A stretch of DNA of 64,000 bases from an uncultured Bacteroidales bacterium. GTDB taxonomy: Bacteria > Bacteroidota > Bacteroidia > Bacteroidales > FEN-979. The position numbers were made by a program, and so were the translations under genes. Every line of letters begins with the position of its first letter. The stretch's first letter is position 1. The notes beneath the pieces are model-generated. The model was not told the DNA's origin and searched no databases. It saw only the letters and a list, made by a program, of their open reading frames with translations. This document shows positions 9,075 to 17,793 of this stretch, in pieces. The stretch spans positions 229,876 through 293,875 of the forward strand of contig CAILVF010000087.1 in NCBI GenBank assembly GCA_903837605.1. The letters run 5' to 3'.

Positions 9075-11156
9075 ATGATCAGGGATTCCCGCTTTTTCCT
9101 GCTGCCTTTAATGCTGTGGTTTGTCTTTGCGGGCATTTCTTTCCCCTCTGAAGGGAGCAATAGGAACGATTCAATAGCGACTGAGGTAAAAACGGAGTTC
9201 CAGCCTGAAAACAGAACCCAGCAGGAATTGTTAAAGGTCTTTGCAAAAGGCAGGATCGAAAGGAAAAGGAATCCCGACCTGGCCCTTAAGTATTACAAGG
9301 ACTTCTATGAGAAGTCGGTAAAGGCCGGTGAACCATACTATGCCGCTGCGGCATATTTTGAAATATGCAGGGTGTATATGGACCGCCAATTGTATTTTAC
9401 GGCGATGGAATATTCTCTAAGGGCATACCAGATCCTTCTCGACAACAACCTGGAATACAGATCAAACTATTTTATGATCGGCATAGGAAACTGTTATTTC
9501 CAGACAGGAAATTATATGATAGCCGAGGGATATTTCAGGAAAGCTGAAACCTTGTTTCTCAGTTGTAAAGACTATTTTGGTATAGCTGTTGCCGAAAATA
9601 ATATCGGACTTGTCAAACAAAAACTTAACCAGAAAGATTCAGCTATATGGTATTTTCAAAAAGCCCTTGAACAAAGGAGAAAAACCAACAACCCTGCCAT
9701 TATAGGACATTCGTATTATTACCTTGGTTCGGCAAAATTAAGTATGGGAAAGCTGGACGAAGCACGAAAGTATTTCGAAATGTCTGTCCCGCTTCTCTAT
9801 ATTTCGTCTGACAACATATTTTTAAGGCATGACTTCAGTTCTACCATGGCAGATGTATATTTTGAGCTGGGTAAACTCAACGACCTGGAAAATAAGCATG
9901 CAGAAGCAATTAAGGATTATTGCAAAGCCATATCAATCTGCGATACAATTCTGGAGCAGTTTAAAATGCCTGATATATACATTGCCATGGGACAATCGTA
10001 TTTAAGATCAGGTGACTATGGCCATGCTCTTGGGTCATACAGAGATGCCTTACGCATTGCCGATTCGGGGAGCCTCCTGAATATGAAAAAGATCTGTTAT
10101 GAAAACATGATGCATGTTTTTCTCCTGAACCGCCAGAATGATTCAGTTGCATCCTATCTTGCAATGTACAGTGCTGTAACCAATACCCTTCAGGCGCAAA
10201 TGATCGACAGCCGGTTTAATGAGATCCGCCTTGCCCTTAAGATCGGGGAGACTGAAAATGAAGCAAGGGAATTGAGGGTAAGGAATACCTATACCATATC
10301 CTTTCTCATCACAACAGGGATACTTATGCTCCTGCTCATCCTGTTATCCCTGGCCTACATCATTAAACAAAGAAAAAATGCAAAGGTTGCAATCGAAGAG
10401 ATTAGGGCCCGGAAGAAAGCCGAAGAGGATCTTGAGAAGCTTAACCTTGAACTGAAAGCGATCAATGCCGATAAGGACAGGTTCATTTCCATTTTATCAC
10501 ATGATCTGCGGAGCCCGTTTAACGCATTGATTGGTTTTGCCGATCTTCTTGTTGAAGAGACTGCGGATAAGAATATCCCCGAGATAAGGCATTATTCCAG
10601 GATGGTGCAGCAGATATCGAAAGGAACTTTTCAGTTGCTAGAGAACCTTCTTACCTGGTCGAGGTTGCAAATCGGGACCATGCCCTTCCAACCGGCAAAC
10701 CTTGAACTTTATCGTGAAGTTTCGGCGGTTATTGACGTAATGATGGCCATAGCGTCAAGGAAATCAATACGCATCCGAAACCTGGTATCTGCCGATGCCA
10801 TAGTATTTGCCGACAGCATCATGCTCCAGGCGGTTATAAGGAACCTGATCTCAAACGCGGTTAAATTCACAAAATCAGAAGGAAATATTGAAATCAGGAG
10901 TGAGTTGAAAGACGGGTTCCAGGTGGTCACGGTTTCTGACAACGGTATTGGTGTTTCTGAGGAGATCACAGGAAAACTCTTCTCCGATTCTCATGGCATG
11001 GTTTCGACAAATGGTACGGATAATGAAAAAGGCCACGGACTGGGATTGCCGTTATGCCGTTATATGATCGAAAAAACAGGAGGTAGGATCTGGCTTGAAG
11101 CTACATCCGAAAAAGGCAGCATATTTGCGTTTACAATTCCTGAAGTAAACGGTTAA
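9075..11156 (+). CDS. TPR-sensor histidine kinase
   Basis: This 693-residue protein has a signal sequence (about 1-28), a periplasmic TPR array (about 45-400, with repeats such as AVAENNIGLVKQKLNQKDSA and GHSYYYLGSAKLSMGKLDEA), one membrane span (about 412-434), a short coiled coil and a kinase core. The H-box is ILSHDLRSPFNALIGF near residue 472. The N-box is NLISNAVKFT (about 590), G1 is DNGIGV (about 621) and G2 is GHGLGLPLC (about 653), so it looks catalytically complete. There is no receiver or DNA-binding domain and no regulator gene beside it, so it is an orphan kinase whose partner lies elsewhere. Periplasmic TPRs suggest sensing through a protein ligand. It overlaps the convergent phosphatase gene by 4 bp. 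Confidence 0.9.
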   Translation: MIRDSRFFLLPLMLWFVFAGISFPSEGSNRNDSIATEVKTEFQPENRTQQELLKVFAKGRIERKRNPDLALKYYKDFYEKSVKAGEPYYAAAAYFEICRVYMDRQLYFTAMEYSLRAYQILLDNNLEYRSNYFMIGIGNCYFQTGNYMIAEGYFRKAETLFLSCKDYFGIAVAENNIGLVKQKLNQKDSAIWYFQKALEQRRKTNNPAIIGHSYYYLGSAKLSMGKLDEARKYFEMSVPLLYISSDNIFLRHDFSSTMADVYFELGKLNDLENKHAEAIKDYCKAISICDTILEQFKMPDIYIAMGQSYLRSGDYGHALGSYRDALRIADSGSLLNMKKICYENMMHVFLLNRQNDSVASYLAMYSAVTNTLQAQMIDSRFNEIRLALKIGETENEARELRVRNTYTISFLITTGILMLLLILLSLAYIIKQRKNAKVAIEEIRARKKAEEDLEKLNLELKAINADKDRFISILSHDLRSPFNALIGFADLLVEETADKNIPEIRHYSRMVQQISKGTFQLLENLLTWSRLQIGTMPFQPANLELYREVSAVIDVMMAIASRKSIRIRNLVSADAIVFADSIMLQAVIRNLISNAVKFTKSEGNIEIRSELKDGFQVVTVSDNGIGVSEEITGKLFSDSHGMVSTNGTDNEKGHGLGLPLCRYMIEKTGGRIWLEATSEKGSIFAFTIPEVNG

Positions 11157-11821
11157 AATTCACATTTCACCTGCCAGAATTCCTTCGAATCAAGTTCCAT
11201 CATGCTCAACAGGCACCTGTGTCCGGCGCCGGTATCCATCATCCAGAGATTGGACAGCCGGGCGGGTTTGTCCTGCATGATCAACTGGGTGGGAGAATGT
11301 CCTATAAAGATCTCGCTGAACTCCCCGAATACTTTTCCTTCCTCCTGGTACTCTATGGCAGCCCGGTAAAGCGAGCGGTCCCACAGCAGGGTACGCCGGT
11401 CGCTCTTCTGACTTTCGAAAGGCCTGAAACGGTCAAACCCTGCATGAACAAAAAGCCTGTTTTTATTATCAATATAAAACAACAGGGCTTTTGAATAAAA
11501 ATCCAAATGCCGGCTCACTGCATCAGGATGTTTCCCATAATCATTGATGGTAAACTGTCCTCCCTGGAACAGCCAGTCGGGCGTCTTTATTCCCGTCTTC
11601 AGGTATTCGAAGCACCAGTAATCATGGTTCCCCTGAACATAGACGAGGTTGCGGATCCTCATTAATTCATCAACGACTTTAACCGGTTCGGGCCCCCTGT
11701 CAACCAGGTCGCCAAGGCTTACCAGGAAGTCTTTCTCATAATCGAAACCGGCTTTACGAAAAATTTCCGTAAGGGCCTTGTAATTCCCGTGAATATCACC
11801 AATTACAAAGGATCGCGGCAT
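11153..11821 (-). CDS. PPP-family serine/threonine or nucleotide phosphatase
   Basis: This is a 222-residue cytoplasmic protein with the full set of metal-binding motifs of PPP/ApaH-type phosphatases: GDIHG (8-12), GDLVDRG (about 37-43), GNHDYW (about 66-71), HAGF (about 126-129) and GHSP (about 172). It should hydrolyse phosphoester bonds on phosphoproteins, or on dinucleoside polyphosphates as ApaH does; the sequence does not decide which. It lies 10 bp downstream of the Kelch gene on the same strand, so it is probably the last gene of the DUF4907-Kelch operon. The functional link is not obvious. Confidence 0.88.
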   Translation of the reverse strand: MPRSFVIGDIHGNYKALTEIFRKAGFDYEKDFLVSLGDLVDRGPEPVKVVDELMRIRNLVYVQGNHDYWCFEYLKTGIKTPDWLFQGGQFTINDYGKHPDAVSRHLDFYSKALLFYIDNKNRLFVHAGFDRFRPFESQKSDRRTLLWDRSLYRAAIEYQEEGKVFGEFSEIFIGHSPTQLIMQDKPARLSNLWMMDTGAGHRCLLSMMELDSKEFWQVKCEF

Positions 11822-11831
11822 TTAACGGGGT

Positions 11832-14800
11832 CTAGTTTTTAATGATTTTCTTTTTTACTATTCCTTCGGATGACTCTATGGTAAGCAGAAAAATTCCCGG
11901 GGAAAAACCGGTAAGGTCGACGACCCAGCCTGATTCACCCTGAGACAGCAGTTTTTCCCCTTCATACAAAGTTGCCCCGAGTTCATTTACAATGCAAACT
12001 TTGTAGACTTTTTCCATTGGATTTGTGAAATCAAGAAACAGCTTCCCGCTTGCAGGATTTGGGTGGATTTTAACCGTGAATGAAGGTTGATCTTTGATTC
12101 CGACAGCGACTGCATGGATGACATTCGAGGTATCGGAGATGCAATCATTAAGTGTGACTATGGTATAGTAGCTCCCGGTAAGCGAGACATAAAGGCGATC
12201 GAGGGTGTCTCCGGGTAAAGGCTGGTTATTAAAATACCATTGATTTCCAGATGGTGCATTGGAGAGCAGGCTGTCATTTTGTATCAATGTAATGACAGGC
12301 TGGGCCGGAACAGGATTTAAAGTGACATAAAGGCTTGAAGAAGTTCCATTCCCGCAGGCATTGGTGCCGTATACCGTAACATCGCCCGATTGGGCATCGG
12401 GCAGGTAAGTCACATGGATGACATCGGTGTTGGAACTGCCCTGGATCATTGCCCCGGCAGGCAGGGTCCAGAAATATCCGCTGGCATTGGCAATGGGGGA
12501 AACTGAGTATTCCTCCCAGAATGCGGGGGTGCAGAGCAGGGCAGGCCCTGCAATGTTTGAAGGAGCTGAAGGCAGGGGTTCTACAATAACAAGGAGAGAG
12601 TCGGGTATAGCCGCCTCGCATCCTGATGCATCGGAATATGTTACAGAGATGAAACGGTTGCCTGCAGTATTCCATTGAACAGTCACGGATGATGTACCGG
12701 AGCCTGTCAGAATAGTATCCCCGGTTGATATGCTCCAGGTGTAGTTTTGCTGATTTGCCTCGGTGAAATAGGTTTTTGGCCCTGAATTGATGCAAACGAT
12801 ATTGTTGCCGGAAATACCCGGGACAGGGCGCGGATTGATAGGGATGGTTTTAAAAGCAGGAGACAGGGGGTTACATCCTGCAGGAGAAGTATAGGTGACG
12901 GAGAGTGTTCCTGTTCCGGCATTACCCCAGCTTACGGTTACAGAATCGGAAGTCTGGCCCGAAGTGATGATCCCCGCGGAAGAGACAGTCCAGGAGTAAT
13001 TACTCATACCGCTATCAGTCGAATAAATGTCTCCGGTTGAATTTTCACAAGCTGAAGCATTCCCCGAAATGGAAGGGACGGGCAGGGGGAAGACCAATAC
13101 ATTAAACACGGAGGGAGAAGCTGCAGTACAGTTGTTCGCGTTCAGGTAATTCACCGAAACAGTTCGGGGCCCTGAAGTGGTCCAGGTCACATGGATGGTA
13201 TTTGTACCCGAACCCGACACAGAGCTGCCTCCCGGGGAGATAGTCCAGACATAGTTACTCATGCCGCCTTCGGTTGTGTAAGTTCCGGTTTCATTTAAAC
13301 ACAGGCTGTCGGGCCCTGTAATGGAAGGGACAGGCTGCGGATTAACGGTAATGTTTTTAACTGCCGGGGACAGGGCGAAACAGCCGAAGGAATTGGCATA
13401 ATTAACAGAAACAAACTGGACACCGGCTGAATCCCAGCGAACCGTGATAGTGGCAGTTCCGGGTCCTGAGAGAATGGTTCCCCCTGGTGAGATGTTCCAT
13501 TGGTAACCAATCTTACCAGGTTCGGTGGAATAGACATTGCCCGTCGTTCCCTCACACACAGAAGTTGGGCCAGTGATGGAAGGAGCAGGTGGCAGGGGAT
13601 TAACAGTCACAACGACGCTGTTGGTATTTGTGCATCCGGTGGCAGTAGTGGTTTCAGTTAAAGTATACAGGGTTGTTACAGTGGGTGCCACTACCGGATT
13701 TGCAAGAGTGGAGGTGAAAGCACCGGGGAAAGAAGTCCAACTGTATGTATTACCGGCAACCGGGGCAGCCCCGAGCTGTGTTGATGTATTCAGGCAAATG
13801 GCCCTGTTGGCTCCTGCAAAAGCAGCAGGCCGGGGGTTAACAGTTACGATGACACTATCGCTATTTGAACAAGCTGTAGCATTGATAGTTTCTGTTAGTG
13901 TATATCTGGTTGTAACCAATGGTGTAACTATTGGATCAGCCAGGTTGGAAGTGAATACACCTGGGAAAGAAGTCCAATGGTATGTGTTTCCGGGAACCGG
14001 GGCGGTTCCTAATGGCGTACTTGAATCAAGACATATGGAAATATCCGGCCCGGTGTATGCCGATGGCGATGGATTAACTGTTACAAAGACAGGAGTTCTT
14101 GAACTACCGGCAAAACAGGTACTATCCTGGATAAAATACATCGTGCTGCTGATTAGCGCAGGTGTCGTGAAATTCTGTCCGCCTCCAAGCCAGTTGCCTC
14201 CTGCTGGAGAATCATACCACCCCAGGATTCCGCTACCGCTTGCGCTGAGGATTGTACTGTGCCCTGAACATATCGTCAGGTTTGCAGCAGGCGTGGTATT
14301 AACAGGAACGGAAGGTAAAGCACAGGGGGTGTATTCCCAAAAATCCTTTAATAATCCGGAATCCCTGCCGGTTCCAACAAAGCCTTTATTTCCAATACTG
14401 AAACCAAGGGCATAACACCTTGCTGTCCCTCCGAGATCAGCAATTTTTATCCAGGTATTAACCGAAGGAACATATTCCCAAAAATCTTTCGTATTTCCAC
14501 TGTTATCATATCCTGTACCGATGAACCCGTTGGCTCCGATACTAAAACCAACAGCATACAACCTGGCCGATCCGCCAAAATCAGCTTTTTGTGACCATGT
14601 ATCAGTCGAAGGATCATATTCCCAAAAGTCGTTCAGTAAATCACTTCCGCTATTGCCCGTCCCTATAAATCCTTTGGCCCCTATACTGAATCCGACGGCA
14701 TTATATCGCGCCACGCCCCCGAAATCAGCTTTTTGCGTCCAGGCATTAGCAGAAGGATCATACTCCCAAAAATCGTTTAACGAATTGCCGCTATTGCCCA

Positions 14801-16148
14801 AACCTATATATCCTTTTGTCCCTATACTGAATCCGACTGCATCAGACCTTATGCCTCCTCCGAAATCTGCTTTTTGCGTCCATACATCGGTCAATGGATC
14901 ATATTCCCAAAAGTCATTCCTGACGTTGAAATTATTATCATAACCAGTCCCGATAAACCCATTGCCTCCAATACTAAAGCCGGCTGCTCCTGCTCTTGCA
15001 GTTCCTCCGAAATCAGCTTTTTGTGTCCAGGTATCAGCCGAAGGATCATACTCCCAGAAATCATTGGTAAAAGGGCCATAACCCTGATAACCGGTACCGA
15101 TATATCCTTTTGTGCCGACACTAAAACCCACTGCATTAGATCTTGTATAGATATTGAAGCTGGTTTTTTGAGTCCAGGTATCGGCGGAAGGGTCAAATAC
15201 CCAGAAGTCATTCATTGGATTAACATATTCGCCTCCCCCCAGGAAACCCCTGGTCCCGATACTAAAGCCGAAAGCACTATATCTTGCCAATCCTCCCTGA
15301 TCTGCTTTTTGTGTCCAGGTATCGGTTGAAGGATCATATTCCCAGAAGTCTTTCGTACCTTCGTACAAAGTATTTATACCTGTTCCAATATAAGCTTTGC
15401 TGCCGATGGAAAAACCAGCCACACTGGCCCTCGCACCTCCGCCGAAATCAGCTTTCTGCGTCCAGGTATCAGCCAAAGGGTCATATTCCCAAAAGTCGGT
15501 GGAAAAATTGCTGTTGTTATATCCTGTTCCCACATATCCCTTTCCCCCTGCACTTATCCCGATTGAATAAGCTCTTGCAGTTCCCGCGAAATAAGCTTTT
15601 TGAGTCCAGGTATCAGCCGAAGGATCAAATTCCCAGAAGTCCCTGAGAAAATCATTTCCGTCATAACCAGTTCCGACATATCCTTTAGACCCTAGAGAAA
15701 ATCCAACAGCACCAAATCTTGCCGTTCCCCCGAAATCGGCCATCTGTACCCAGGTATTGGATGAAGGGTCATATTCCCAAAAGTCGTTGAGATTATTAGT
15801 CCCAGCATAACCTGTTCCGATGTATCCTTTAGACCCAAGAGAAAAACCAACGGCGTTATATCTTGCCGTACCACCGAAATCAGCTTTTTGTGTCCAGGTG
15901 TCAGCCGTTGGATCATATTCCCAGAAGTCTTTTTTAATATTACTAATTGTGAAATCATAGCCTGTTCCCAAGTACCCTTTTGTGCCTATGCTAAAACTCA
16001 CACTATAAGACCTTGGACTGGGGACACCAGTAGCATTCAGCCCCAGGTCGTGTTTTTGCACCCATGAATTAGGTGCCTGGGAAAAAGTTTTTGTATGAGC
16101 CAAGATGCAGAAAACCAGGAAAATAAAAGGAGCATATAACTTATTCAT
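11832..16148 (-). CDS. Giant secreted Kelch / PKD-like protein with T9SS sorting domain
   Basis: This is a 1438-residue protein. The signal peptide ends TKTFSQ. Residues about 27-605 hold 12 Kelch-type repeats of roughly 48 residues (consensus TWTQKADFGGTARYNAVGFS, then GSKGYIGTGY, then DFWEYDPSAD), enough for two six-bladed propellers. Next come one Ig-like module, two near-identical modules of about 79 residues (GNTYHWTSFPGVFTS and GNTYSWTSFPGAFTS), and five PKD-like modules of about 85 residues that open with PSITGP or SISGN and a conserved Cys pair. The C-terminal domain (IHPNPASGKLFLDF start, GIFLLTIESSEG, ending KKKIIKN) is a type A T9SS sorting signal, so the protein should be exported and anchored or released at the surface. 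The role is probably adhesion or glycan binding, by inference. It sits 16 bp after the DUF4907 gene. Confidence 0.92.
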   Translation of the reverse strand: MNKLYAPFIFLVFCILAHTKTFSQAPNSWVQKHDLGLNATGVPSPRSYSVSFSIGTKGYLGTGYDFTISNIKKDFWEYDPTADTWTQKADFGGTARYNAVGFSLGSKGYIGTGYAGTNNLNDFWEYDPSSNTWVQMADFGGTARFGAVGFSLGSKGYVGTGYDGNDFLRDFWEFDPSADTWTQKAYFAGTARAYSIGISAGGKGYVGTGYNNSNFSTDFWEYDPLADTWTQKADFGGGARASVAGFSIGSKAYIGTGINTLYEGTKDFWEYDPSTDTWTQKADQGGLARYSAFGFSIGTRGFLGGGEYVNPMNDFWVFDPSADTWTQKTSFNIYTRSNAVGFSVGTKGYIGTGYQGYGPFTNDFWEYDPSADTWTQKADFGGTARAGAAGFSIGGNGFIGTGYDNNFNVRNDFWEYDPLTDVWTQKADFGGGIRSDAVGFSIGTKGYIGLGNSGNSLNDFWEYDPSANAWTQKADFGGVARYNAVGFSIGAKGFIGTGNSGSDLLNDFWEYDPSTDTWSQKADFGGSARLYAVGFSIGANGFIGTGYDNSGNTKDFWEYVPSVNTWIKIADLGGTARCYALGFSIGNKGFVGTGRDSGLLKDFWEYTPCALPSVPVNTTPAANLTICSGHSTILSASGSGILGWYDSPAGGNWLGGGQNFTTPALISSTMYFIQDSTCFAGSSRTPVFVTVNPSPSAYTGPDISICLDSSTPLGTAPVPGNTYHWTSFPGVFTSNLADPIVTPLVTTRYTLTETINATACSNSDSVIVTVNPRPAAFAGANRAICLNTSTQLGAAPVAGNTYSWTSFPGAFTSTLANPVVAPTVTTLYTLTETTTATGCTNTNSVVVTVNPLPPAPSITGPTSVCEGTTGNVYSTEPGKIGYQWNISPGGTILSGPGTATITVRWDSAGVQFVSVNYANSFGCFALSPAVKNITVNPQPVPSITGPDSLCLNETGTYTTEGGMSNYVWTISPGGSSVSGSGTNTIHVTWTTSGPRTVSVNYLNANNCTAASPSVFNVLVFPLPVPSISGNASACENSTGDIYSTDSGMSNYSWTVSSAGIITSGQTSDSVTVSWGNAGTGTLSVTYTSPAGCNPLSPAFKTIPINPRPVPGISGNNIVCINSGPKTYFTEANQQNYTWSISTGDTILTGSGTSSVTVQWNTAGNRFISVTYSDASGCEAAIPDSLLVIVEPLPSAPSNIAGPALLCTPAFWEEYSVSPIANASGYFWTLPAGAMIQGSSNTDVIHVTYLPDAQSGDVTVYGTNACGNGTSSSLYVTLNPVPAQPVITLIQNDSLLSNAPSGNQWYFNNQPLPGDTLDRLYVSLTGSYYTIVTLNDCISDTSNVIHAVAVGIKDQPSFTVKIHPNPASGKLFLDFTNPMEKVYKVCIVNELGATLYEGEKLLSQGESGWVVDLTGFSPGIFLLTIESSEGIVKKKIIKN
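14320..16060 (-). repeat. Twelve tandem ~144-bp repeats encoding Kelch units
   Basis: This is a coding tandem array. Twelve units of about 140-150 bp each encode one Kelch blade, and the stretches for DFWEYDPSADTWTQKADFGG stay highly similar at DNA level. The even similarity suggests recent duplication or gene conversion between units. Unit number may vary between strains. Confidence 0.85.
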
Positions 16149-16164
16149 ACGAATATTATTTGTG

Positions 16165-16518
16165 TTACAGGACTTTTAATTTCTTCATTTCTTCAATAGT
16201 AATACTTGGCGGCATTTCGCCCTTTTTAATTTTATCAATTACCAGTTTCGCTATTTTTTCGGCATCGGCTTTGGTTTTAAAACCATCGTTACCAGGCAAA
16301 CCGGGGATGCTGGGTTGATGGATAATCAACTTTTTATCAATGTAAATATCATAACACCAGGTTTTGTTTTCTGCCGGAATAATTGTGTAAGTATAAACGG
16401 CAATTTTCTGTGTTTTCCCGTTCGGGAATTTTGCCGATCCCGTTTGCTGGTCAGCATTTGACCGGGTGCTCACAAGCAATGCAGTGGATAGGAAAAAGAA
16501 AACCAGAACAGGTCTCAT
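16165..16518 (-). CDS. DUF4907-family small secreted protein
   Basis: This is a 117-residue protein with a signal peptide ending TRSNA. The mature part contains WCYDIYIDKKLIIHQPSIPG and NDGFKTKADAEKIAKLVIDK, matching the DUF4907 family of Bacteroidota: a short beta domain, then a helix and a basic tail. No enzymatic motif is visible. It is the first gene of a minus-strand operon with the Kelch protein 16 bp downstream. That proximity suggests a periplasmic helper or co-secreted partner, which is inference only. A -7 box lies 36 bp upstream. Confidence 0.8.
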   Translation of the reverse strand: MRPVLVFFFLSTALLVSTRSNADQQTGSAKFPNGKTQKIAVYTYTIIPAENKTWCYDIYIDKKLIIHQPSIPGLPGNDGFKTKADAEKIAKLVIDKIKKGEMPPSITIEEMKKLKVL

Positions 16519-16553
16519 AATTCAGATTCTTTTATTCAAAATGCGATTTGAAG

Positions 16554-16561
16554 CAAACTTA
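16554..16561 (-). promoter_or_regulatory. -7 box (TAAGTTTG) for the DUF4907-Kelch-phosphatase operon
   Basis: Minus-strand TAAGTTTG matches TAnnTTTG. The leader to the ATG at 16518 would be about 30 bases. No convincing -33 element is seen. Confidence 0.5.
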
Positions 16562-16718
16562 AATATACAAAATACCCGGATACGACTGATTTTATATTAT
16601 TTATCAAATTGTTATCAACCGGATCGGAAAAAAATCGAATATTAACCGGGGACAGGAATAAATTAAGGGAGGGAAATGACCAAGGAGACCAGGATACAAA
16701 ATGCCTTGATTTTACTTG

Positions 16719-16793
16719 TGGGATGTACTGGATTCGAACCAGTGACCTCGCGCGTGTGAGGCGCGCGCTCTGAACCGGCTGAGCTAACATCCC
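16719..16793 (-). tRNA. tRNA-Val (anticodon CAC)
   Basis: The 75-base gene folds into a full cloverleaf on the minus strand: acceptor GGGATGT pairing with ACATCCC, D-stem GCTC/GAGC, anticodon stem CGCGC/GCGCG around loop CTCACAC, 5-base variable region AGGTC, T-stem ACTGG/CCAGT with TTCGAAT, and discriminator A. Anticodon CAC reads GUG (valine). The 3' CCA is not encoded; the next bases are CAA. The anticodon stem is wholly G-C. Confidence 0.97.
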
Positions 16794-16858
16794 GGGGCTG
16801 TAAGCAAAGATAATAAATTTTTCACTGTAACAGCTGAATTGCTATTGCGGCAATGGAC

Positions 16859-17677
16859 TCATGATATAAACCCATTTCTGCGATCCTCTTCGAGAGGTTC
16901 GATCTTCTCAAAATTCTTCCACCTGAAATTAACCCTTCTTCCGCGCTCATCCCAGGAATAAACGTTATCGAACATCTTGCCGAACCTGAATTTGGAGGAA
17001 TCGTAATACACTGCATGGGCTACCTGTTCACCGGTGCTGATATCATTCCCGATGAATGCATATTTCACATGTAAAAGAATCTTCCCGTTGATTGAATCTA
17101 TAAGTGCTTGCCTTAATTTGGAAGTCTCGGGTTCATCAAGGAAAATATCATAGTATAAAATACTTTCCATGTCGGCCATTTCTTCTTCATGCCTGAAAAT
17201 CCTTATCCTTGAGTTGTTCTCAACTATCCATGCTTCAAACTTGCCTTTCATGTCGATGAGAGTCCTGCCTTTATTCCCAAGCCGTATTGACAGGAACCAC
17301 TTATCCTTGCGAAGGCGGATATAAACAAAACGGGTGGTGAAAATATCATCCCTCCTCCTGATCACAAAATAAACCAGGAAGCCGGAAAAGATCGAAGTGA
17401 AAAACATGGATGAAAAAGCCTCGGTCATAAGTATATACCTGCCGGATGCAGTTAATGGATAAATGTCGCCATACCCTATTGTATGAAATGAAACTATGCT
17501 GAAGTAAATGGCTTTTTGAAAATCAATGGGCTCGTATACCCTTTGGATAGGCCTGTAGAAACCGATACTCCCGGTCTGGTAATATAAAATTGCAAACATG
17601 AAGATCAGGAAGGTATAAATCCCTATGGTAATGAGAAGGAACTTTATGATCTCGCGTGTTTTGGCAGTGAATTGCAT
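16859..17677 (-). CDS. KirBac-like inward-rectifier potassium channel
   Basis: This is a 272-residue protein. Membrane span 1 is about 10-33, the pore helix about 55-64, the selectivity filter TIGYGD is at 66-71, and span 2 is about 80-105. A cytoplasmic beta-sandwich follows (about 115-255) in the Kir style, with RFVYIRLRKDKWFLSIRLGN at its start. Four subunits should form a K+-selective pore gated by the cytoplasmic domain. Length and order of parts fit KirBac proteins; the short acidic/basic tail is ordinary. The gene is monocistronic, between tRNA-Val and the divergent EF-G gene, with its own -7 box. Confidence 0.88.
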   Translation of the reverse strand: MQFTAKTREIIKFLLITIGIYTFLIFMFAILYYQTGSIGFYRPIQRVYEPIDFQKAIYFSIVSFHTIGYGDIYPLTASGRYILMTEAFSSMFFTSIFSGFLVYFVIRRRDDIFTTRFVYIRLRKDKWFLSIRLGNKGRTLIDMKGKFEAWIVENNSRIRIFRHEEEMADMESILYYDIFLDEPETSKLRQALIDSINGKILLHVKYAFIGNDISTGEQVAHAVYYDSSKFRFGKMFDNVYSWDERGRRVNFRWKNFEKIEPLEEDRRNGFIS

Positions 17678-17696
17678 GGGGAGCGGATAGGCAAGT

Positions 17697-17704
17697 CAAA
17701 TATA
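17697..17704 (-). promoter_or_regulatory. -7 box (TATATTTG) for the Kir channel gene
   Basis: Minus-strand TATATTTG matches TAnnTTTG. The leader is about 12-15 bases to the ATG at 17677. Confidence 0.5.
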
Positions 17705-17767
17705 CAATTTTTCAACCAGTCCCTTACTCCTTTATTCATTGATTTCCTGACATGTTCAAAAAATTCG

Positions 17768-17775
17768 TACCTTTG
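17768..17775 (+). promoter_or_regulatory. -7 box (TACCTTTG) for the EF-G gene
   Basis: TACCTTTG matches TAnnTTTG exactly and lies 18 bases before the ATG at 17794. Its position rules out the in-frame ATG at 17752 as the start for this promoter. Confidence 0.6.
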
Positions 17776-17793
17776 CACCCCAATTTGAAAATC

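Noticed and set aside
13537..14415. Plus-strand frame of 292 codons opposite the PKD/Kelch region
   Set aside because: It is antisense to the repeat-coding part of the T9SS protein. The opposite strand has signal peptide, domains and sorting tail, while this frame has low-complexity content caused by the repeats.
14320..16060. CRISPR-like regular spacing
   Set aside because: Units are about 144 bp, coding and in frame, with no short palindromic repeats or unique spacers and no cas genes.
17752..17793. Longer EF-G start at 17752
   Set aside because: It would precede the TACCTTTG box, and the extra 14 residues are absent from EF-G proteins.
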